A stretch of DNA of 64,000 nucleotides from Frateuria edaphi (GTDB lineage: Bacteria > Pseudomonadota > Gammaproteobacteria > Xanthomonadales > Rhodanobacteraceae): NCBI RefSeq assembly GCF_021117405.1, contig NZ_CP088251.1:1178001-1242000 (forward strand), in the 5' to 3' direction. The position numbers were made by a program, and so were the translations under genes. Every line of letters starts with the position of its first letter. Position 1 is the first letter of the stretch. Under the pieces are notes generated by a model, which was given only the letters and a program-made list of their open reading frames with translations, ran no database searches and was not told the DNA's origin. Positions 59,594 to 64,000 of the stretch are shown here, in pieces.

Positions 59594-60496
59594 TCAATGC
59601 AAGGACGCCAGAGGCCTGCTTTTCGTGACCGCCGCCAGGCGCGCCAACTTGTCGGGATGACGAAGGGCGAGGGTGGCGGTGATTTGGTCGCCCTCGCATT
59701 CGACCCATGTGGCGCTGACCAGCGTGTCCCCGGCCCAGGCCAGCAGCACGGGTTCGCCATTGAGCGTGGTCGTGGTGAAGTGCACGTCCGGACGTGAATA
59801 GAAGCGGATGCCGATCTGCATGTAGAGGCGGGCAAGGCGGTCGGCCCCCTGCAGAGGACGCAGGACGGCTCGCACGACGCCGCCGCCATCGGCGATCGCA
59901 ATGGCGTCTTCCGCGAACAGCGCGCGCAGCGATTCGAGGTCGGGCTGCTTTACCGCCTCGATGAAGCGCTGGAGCATGCGCCGCCGGGTCGGCGTATCCA
60001 CGCTGAAGCGCGGCCGCCCCTCGCGCAGGCGCGTCTTGGCGCGGTGCACGCGCTGCCGGCAGGCATCCTCGGCGATGCCGAGGATCGCCGCGGCCTCCCC
60101 ATGGCTGTAATCGAAGACTTCGTGGAGCAGGAACGCGGCCCGCTCTTCCGGACTCAGCCGTTCGAGCAGCAGCAGGAAAGACAGGGTGAGGGTCTCGCCG
60201 CGCTCCAGCTCGGCTTCCGGGCGCTCCGCATCCGGCACCAGCGGCTCGGGCAGCCAGGGACCGGTGTAGTGCTCGCGCTCGGTCTTGGCGCGGCGCAGGC
60301 GGTCGAGCGCCAGGCGGGTGGTGACCGTGACCAGCCAGGCTTCCGGGTCGTCCAGGGCGCTGGTGTCCTGCGCGTGCCAGCGCAGCCAGGCGTCGTGCAG
60401 CACGTCCTCGGCGTCGGTGGGCGTGCCGAGCATGCGGTAGGCCAACCCGAACAGGCGGGGGCGGTGCTGCTGGAACAGGGCGGTCTGGGTATCCAT
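59594..60496 (-). CDS. ECF41-type sigma factor with C-terminal SnoaL-like domain
   Basis: A 300-aa sigma factor. Region 2 spans about 10-75 (RLFGLAYRMLGTPTDAEDVL) and region 4 about 110-160 (RLSPEERAAFLLHEVFDYSH). After about residue 175 a SnoaL-like (NTF2-fold) domain carries the DGGG motif (ADGGGVVRAV) that is conserved in ECF41 proteins. In that group the C-terminal domain acts in place of an anti-sigma factor to tune activity. The ATG at 60496 has AACGGAGA upstream. A possible self-regulated promoter lies at 60523-60549. The signal sensed is not known. Confidence 0.93.
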   Translation of the reverse strand: MDTQTALFQQHRPRLFGLAYRMLGTPTDAEDVLHDAWLRWHAQDTSALDDPEAWLVTVTTRLALDRLRRAKTEREHYTGPWLPEPLVPDAERPEAELERGETLTLSFLLLLERLSPEERAAFLLHEVFDYSHGEAAAILGIAEDACRQRVHRAKTRLREGRPRFSVDTPTRRRMLQRFIEAVKQPDLESLRALFAEDAIAIADGGGVVRAVLRPLQGADRLARLYMQIGIRFYSRPDVHFTTTTLNGEPVLLAWAGDTLVSATWVECEGDQITATLALRHPDKLARLAAVTKSRPLASLH

Positions 60497-60522
60497 GGAA
60501 ATCTCCGTTGGGATACGGCCAG

Positions 60523-60549
60523 GACGCGCGATGCGCGCGGAACGTGACC
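60523..60549 (-). promoter_or_regulatory. Possible ECF41-type promoter of the sigma factor operon
   Basis: On the minus strand, GGTCACG (60549-60543) is followed after about 16 bases by CGTC (60526-60523). The ECF41 consensus is close to TGTCACA, spacer, CGTC. The first box differs at two of seven positions. It lies 27 bases before the sigma factor start, so it would give a short leader with the AACGGAGA ribosome-binding site. Confidence 0.4.
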
Positions 60550-60553
60550 GGTC

Positions 60554-61498
60554 TCAGCGCACCAGCGGCCAGGGCGCCAGGAACACCAGCCAGATCAGCA
60601 GCACGATGCCGGCGTACTTGAGCCCGCGGAACAGTTTCGGATGCCGGCGCTTGAACGCCTTGCTGCGCTCGCGACTGCGCTGGTTGAGAGCGAACATGCG
60701 GTTGACGAAACCCACCTTCTCGTTGCCGTTGTCCGCGTTCGGCGAGGCAGTGATCTTGCCCATGAACGCGCCGACCCGCTGGTTGACCGCGCCCATCCAG
60801 CGCGTGCGCAGCGGTCGCTCGACATCGGCGAAAAGGATCACGCGGGTCTGGTCGGTCTTGTTTTCCACCCAGTGCACGTAGGTCTCGTCGAACACCACGT
60901 CCTTGCCGTCGCCCCAGGCGTGTTCCTCACCGTCGACGAAGATGCGGCAGTCGCGCGAGTTGGGGGTGATCAGGCCCAGGTGGTAGCGCAGGGAGCCGGC
61001 GAACGGATCGCGGTGGGGATTGAGCTTGCTGTGCGGCGCCAGCGTGGCGAACATCGCCGCCTTGATGCTGGGGATGGCGTTGAGCAGCTCGACCGTCTTG
61101 GGACACAACGCCTCGGCCGAGGCCAGCGGCTCGCCGTACCACTTGAGGTAGAAGCGCTTCCAGCCCTGCTTGAAGAAGCTGTTGAAGCTGGCGTCGTTGT
61201 GCTTTTCGGCGGCGCGGATGTGGCCTTCGTCGAAGAGGCGCAGCGCCTCCTCGCGAATGGTCTGCCAGTTGGCCTGCAACAGGTCCAGCTGCGGGAAGCC
61301 GCGGCGGTCGAGGATCGGCCGCGCCGGTACTGCCGAGAAGGCGTACATCAGCAGGTTGTACGGGGCGAAGATGGCCGAATGGTCCACGAGCTGGCGGTCG
61401 AAGCGCAGCCGCGCCCGCCCGCGCAGATGCACCAGCAGCACGCAGCCGGCGAACAGCAGGAGCAGCAGCAGGACGATCAGGCGGGGGGTGAAGATCAT
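60554..61498 (-). CDS. lpxO: LpxO-like lipid A hydroxylase (Asp/Asn beta-hydroxylase family)
   Basis: A 314-aa protein with an N-terminal membrane helix (LIVLLLLLLFAGCVLLVHL), a central 2-oxoglutarate/Fe(II) dioxygenase domain and a C-terminal hydrophobic helix (GIVLLIWLVFLAPWPLV). The iron ligands are seen in LNPHRDPFAGSLRYHLGL (HxD) and the distal His in DETYVHWVEN. The length and the two end helices match LpxO, which adds a 2-hydroxyl to a secondary acyl chain of lipid A. It fits with lpxH elsewhere in the window, though they are not linked. Another substrate is possible. Confidence 0.9.
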   Translation of the reverse strand: MIFTPRLIVLLLLLLFAGCVLLVHLRGRARLRFDRQLVDHSAIFAPYNLLMYAFSAVPARPILDRRGFPQLDLLQANWQTIREEALRLFDEGHIRAAEKHNDASFNSFFKQGWKRFYLKWYGEPLASAEALCPKTVELLNAIPSIKAAMFATLAPHSKLNPHRDPFAGSLRYHLGLITPNSRDCRIFVDGEEHAWGDGKDVVFDETYVHWVENKTDQTRVILFADVERPLRTRWMGAVNQRVGAFMGKITASPNADNGNEKVGFVNRMFALNQRSRERSKAFKRRHPKLFRGLKYAGIVLLIWLVFLAPWPLVR

Positions 61499-61608
61499 GG
61501 GGCTGGGTCGAGAGTGGGGCGGTTCATTCTACGCTGCCGCGAACAGGTGGGCAGAGCCCACGTCCGCCCCCGCTCCCCGTGGGAAAGGAAGCGAGCGCAC
61601 GCAGTCCG

Positions 61609-62517
61609 TCAGTCCGTCACATCCGGCTCGAAGAAGCTCCAGCGGATGTCCGGGAACTGCGCTTTCATATCCCGTTCGACGACGTTGATCGCGTCGATCA
61701 GCGCACGATCGCTGGCGCACGGCTGCATCTTCGCCTTGACCGAGACCATCACGTCCGCTCCCATCTGCAGCGTGATCAGGTTCAGCACCTTGGCCACCTC
61801 CGGGCGGTTCTCCAGGAAGGCCAACAGTTCGCCGCGACGGCGCGGCTCCACGCCCTGGCCGATCAGCAACGCCTTGACCTCCACCGCCAGCGCCACGGCC
61901 ACCACCACCAGCAGCACGCCGATCGCGACGGTGCCCATGGCATCGAACAACAGGTTGCCGGTCAGCATGGTGGCGCCCACCGCCAGCGCGGCCAGGCACA
62001 GGCCGATCAGCGCGGCCAGGTCCTCGCCGAAGATCACCAGCAGCTCGCTGGAGCGGGTCTCGCGGAACCAGGTCCACAGGTTCTGCTCGCCGCGTGCCTT
62101 GTTGACCTCCTGCATGCAGCCGCGCATGGAAATGCCTTCGGCGATCACGCCGAATACCAGCACGCCAAGTGCCAGCCAGGGCCACTTCAGCGGCTCGGGA
62201 TGGCTGAGCTTGTGCACGCCCTCGTAGACCGAGAACACGCCGCCGACGCTGAACAGCAGGATCGCCACCAGGAACGACCAGAAATACAGCGCGCGCCCCC
62301 AACCCAGCGGGTACTCGTCCGACGGCGGCCGCTTGGCCTGGCGCATGCCCAGCAGCAAAAGGCCCTGGTTGCCGCAATCGGCCAGCGAATGCACCGCCTC
62401 GGCGAGCATCGCGCCCGAACCGGTCAGGAAGGCGGCGACGAGCTTGGCAATGAAGATGGCGAAGTTGGCGCCGAGCGCGAGGAAGATCGCCTTGAGCGAG
62501 TTGGCGTGGCCGGACAT
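61609..62517 (-). CDS. Cation diffusion facilitator family transporter
   Basis: A 302-aa CDF protein with six predicted membrane helices: FLALGANFAIFIAKLVAAFL, LAEAVHSLADCGNQGLLLLG, FLVAILLFSVGGVFSVYEG and others. The transport-site pattern is HSLAD (HxxxD) in helix 2 and GEDLAALIG (ExxxxLIG-type) in helix 5. The C-terminal cytosolic domain (about 215-302) is of the dimerising type. It probably exports Zn or a similar divalent cation by proton exchange; the subgroup resembles SLC30A9-like proteins, so the substrate is open. No metal regulator is adjacent. Confidence 0.88.
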   Translation of the reverse strand: MSGHANSLKAIFLALGANFAIFIAKLVAAFLTGSGAMLAEAVHSLADCGNQGLLLLGMRQAKRPPSDEYPLGWGRALYFWSFLVAILLFSVGGVFSVYEGVHKLSHPEPLKWPWLALGVLVFGVIAEGISMRGCMQEVNKARGEQNLWTWFRETRSSELLVIFGEDLAALIGLCLAALAVGATMLTGNLLFDAMGTVAIGVLLVVVAVALAVEVKALLIGQGVEPRRRGELLAFLENRPEVAKVLNLITLQMGADVMVSVKAKMQPCASDRALIDAINVVERDMKAQFPDIRWSFFEPDVTD

Positions 62518-62593
62518 GAAACCGTTTCCGTGGCAGATGAGCCGGCTAGTCTAGGGCAGCGCATGAAATTGCGCCGCGCGTTGACTGCTTTTC

Positions 62594-62666
62594 GCAGGAG
62601 CCCACTGTTGGGACGCTGCACTTGGGGCCCGGCGGAAAAAGCATCGCCCACGGGCGGGCTCCTGCA
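62594..62666. repeat. REP-like palindromic element (family 1)
   Basis: GCAGGAGCCCACTGTTGGG (from 62594) pairs with CCCACGGGCGGGCTCCTGC (to 62665) across a spacer. The GCAGGAGCCC...GGGCTCCTGC arms are the same class as the GTAGGAG element at 11310-11373. It lies between slp and the cation transporter gene. Confidence 0.7.
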
Positions 62667-62680
62667 AGACGTGCCCGCAT

Positions 62681-63196
62681 TCAGCGGATGCCGACGCCGA
62701 CACCCACGCCGAAGTGCACGTTGTTCTTGCCCTTGTTCATCTCGTCCGCGGTCCACACGTGCGACTGGTTCACCTGCACCAGCGGAAACACGTAGTCAGC
62801 CTGGCCGACCTTGCCGGCGCGGCTGCCGTTGAGCTGGCCGTTGACCGTGATCAGGCCGCCGGCCGGGTAATCGAGCGATTCCACGTAACCGGGCATCACC
62901 GCGATGAACCGGCCGCTGCCGCTGTCGTTGGCCTGCGGCCGCTGCGACTTGTCCAGCGGGTAGGCGAGGACTTCCACCTCGCTGTGATCGGCCAGATTGG
63001 TGACGCCGACGATGCGCCCGCCCCAGATCACCTGTTGGCTGGCGAACTGCTCGGGCGATTGGGCGACCTGGAACGGCGCGGCGCTCACCGCGTTTGGCGA
63101 GGGTTTGTAGATCGGCGCGGGAGCGCAGGCGGCGAGCACCAGCAGCGTGGCGGGCACGAGCGAGCGGAACATGATCGAAGCGAGGCGGATGCGCAT
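62681..63196 (-). CDS. Slp-family outer-membrane lipoprotein
   Basis: A 171-aa lipoprotein (LVPATLLVLAAC, lipobox LAAC) with the Slp domain: WGGRIVGVTNLADHSEVEVL, AYPLDKSQRPQ and GRFIAVMPGYVESLDYPAG. The C-terminus is Gly/Val-rich (HFGVGVGVGIR). Slp proteins are starvation or stationary-phase induced outer-membrane lipoproteins with an unclear role. The ATG at 63196 has AGGAG about 9 bases upstream; Met9 (63172) is the alternative and gives a shorter signal. Confidence 0.9.
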   Translation of the reverse strand: MRIRLASIMFRSLVPATLLVLAACAPAPIYKPSPNAVSAAPFQVAQSPEQFASQQVIWGGRIVGVTNLADHSEVEVLAYPLDKSQRPQANDSGSGRFIAVMPGYVESLDYPAGGLITVNGQLNGSRAGKVGQADYVFPLVQVNQSHVWTADEMNKGKNNVHFGVGVGVGIR

Positions 63197-63259
63197 GGCG
63201 GGCTCCTGACCTTGACGAGGAAAGGCGCGGCGGGGATGCCGCCGCGATCCGGAGCGAGC

Positions 63260-64000
63260 TTAGCGGCGACCGTGTGAACGCGGTAGCGGCGACGGTTGCG
63301 GCGCGGCGCCTTCTTCGAGCAGCCAGTCCAGGCGCCATTCGGCCGGGCGTTCCTGCGCCAGCAGCCGGGACAGCGCGCGCATCGGCTCGCGCAATGTGTC
63401 GTCCAGCTTCCACGGCGCGTTGAGGATCGCCATGCCCGAACCATTCAGCCGCAGCGGCGAGTCGTCCGGATGCACCAGGAGTTCGGCGCGAAGCACGCGG
63501 CGGGCGCCGCAATGGCCGAGCCAGCGCAGGAACGGTTGCACCTGGCTGCGCTGCTTGATCGGATACCACACGGCATAGATGCCGGTGGGCCAGCGCACCA
63601 GGGCGCCTTTGAGCGCCTGCTCGATCAACCGGTACTCGGCCTCCTGCGCCTCGTAGGGCGGGTCGATCAGCACCAGCCCGCGCTTTTCCTTTGGCGGAAG
63701 CAGCGCCTTGAGCGCCTCGTAACCGTCGCGCTGGTGCACGTGCATGCGCTTGTCGTGATGGAACAGCTCGCGCAGGCGCGAGGCTTCCTCCGGCTGCAGC
63801 TCGCACAACTGGGCGCTGTCGCTCTCGCGCATGGCCATGGCCGCCTGCAGCGGCGACCCGGGATAAAGCTTCAGGCCGTGCTCGTTGCCGGGCATCGCCA
63901 GCAGGCCGTCCAGCCAGTGCCGCAGCAGCGGCGGCAGCGTGCCGCCCGAGCTGGCATGGGGGCCCACGTCGGGAAACAGCAGCCGCCCCACGCCTTCGCG
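63260..64000 (-). CDS. rlmJ: 23S rRNA A2030 N6-methyltransferase RlmJ (5' end outside window)
   Basis: The frame is open to the right edge, so the N-terminal 35 or so residues are missing. The visible part matches RlmJ: YPGSPLQAAMAMRESDSAQL, the methyltransferase motif IV LVLIDPPYEA (DPPY), the conserved TGIYAVWYPIK and SGMAILNAPWKLD. RlmJ methylates A2030 of 23S rRNA. The C-terminal 60 residues extend beyond the E. coli protein with a variable, charged end. Since the frame stays open to the edge, the GTG at 63991 is not the true start. Confidence 0.92.
   Translation of the reverse strand, partial: REGVGRLLFPDVGPHASSGGTLPPLLRHWLDGLLAMPGNEHGLKLYPGSPLQAAMAMRESDSAQLCELQPEEASRLRELFHHDKRMHVHQRDGYEALKALLPPKEKRGLVLIDPPYEAQEAEYRLIEQALKGALVRWPTGIYAVWYPIKQRSQVQPFLRWLGHCGARRVLRAELLVHPDDSPLRLNGSGMAILNAPWKLDDTLREPMRALSRLLAQERPAEWRLDWLLEEGAAPQPSPLPRSHGRR

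Overview
The window is GC-rich, densely coded DNA from a gammaproteobacterium. The gene content (phoBR next to ppk and ppx, an NAD-type isocitrate dehydrogenase, EfpL, LpxO, Slp, RlmJ) and the two REP-like palindrome families suggest the Xanthomonadales/Lysobacterales, perhaps the Rhodanobacteraceae. That placement is inferred from gene content, not from a marker search. No tRNA, rRNA, CRISPR array or insertion sequence was seen.

Bases 1-7,316 are the accessory, effector-bearing flank of a type VI secretion system (T6SS). The left edge holds the tail of a protein with deaminase-toxin zinc motifs (HAE and CxxC), followed by a reading-frame-disrupted gene in the immunity position. Then come an unknown 337-aa protein, a PAAR spike tip, a DUF6795-like protein and a TPR-methyltransferase. 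On the minus strand are a GH19-fold muramidase-like effector and a signal-peptide-bearing LprI-domain protein that is its likely immunity partner, plus another small secreted protein.

Bases 7,317-26,771 are a T6SS operon on the plus strand: vgrG, a small conserved gene, tagH (FHA), tssK, tssL (with an OmpA-like domain), tssM, tagF, pppA, a Ser/Thr kinase, a glycine-zipper lipoprotein, a second kinase fused to a formylglycine-generating-enzyme-like (FGE) domain, and a small tail-anchored protein. All the parts of a threonine-phosphorylation switch are present: two kinases, one phosphatase and one FHA reader. A short motif, (A/P)-T-x-V-x-P, occurs eight times across TssL, TagH and both kinases and may be the phospho-code of this switch. 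TagF carries a C-terminal domain that looks like a PP2C phosphatase with its metal-binding aspartates lost, directly before the intact PppA. No sheath, tube, ClpV, TssE/F/G or recognisable TssJ gene is in the window. tssA is at 41.8-42.8 kb on the opposite strand.

Bases 26,975-41,477 are a two-partner secretion locus placed between the T6SS operon and tssA: a TpsB transporter, a 3,796-aa TpsA exoprotein with about 22 repeats of roughly 87 residues and then about 10 repeats of a second type, and an overlapping secreted third protein of unknown function.

Bases 41,795-64,000 are tssA and then mostly housekeeping genes: a FUSC membrane protein, efpL, a short-chain dehydrogenase, a patatin lipoprotein, lpxH, a cyclophilin, ppx, ppk, phoR (without membrane anchors), phoB, a BepA-like M48 protease, grxC, two carboxymuconolactone-decarboxylase-family proteins (one paired with an ECF41 sigma factor), isocitrate dehydrogenase, lpxO, a cation diffusion facilitator, slp, and rlmJ cut by the right edge.
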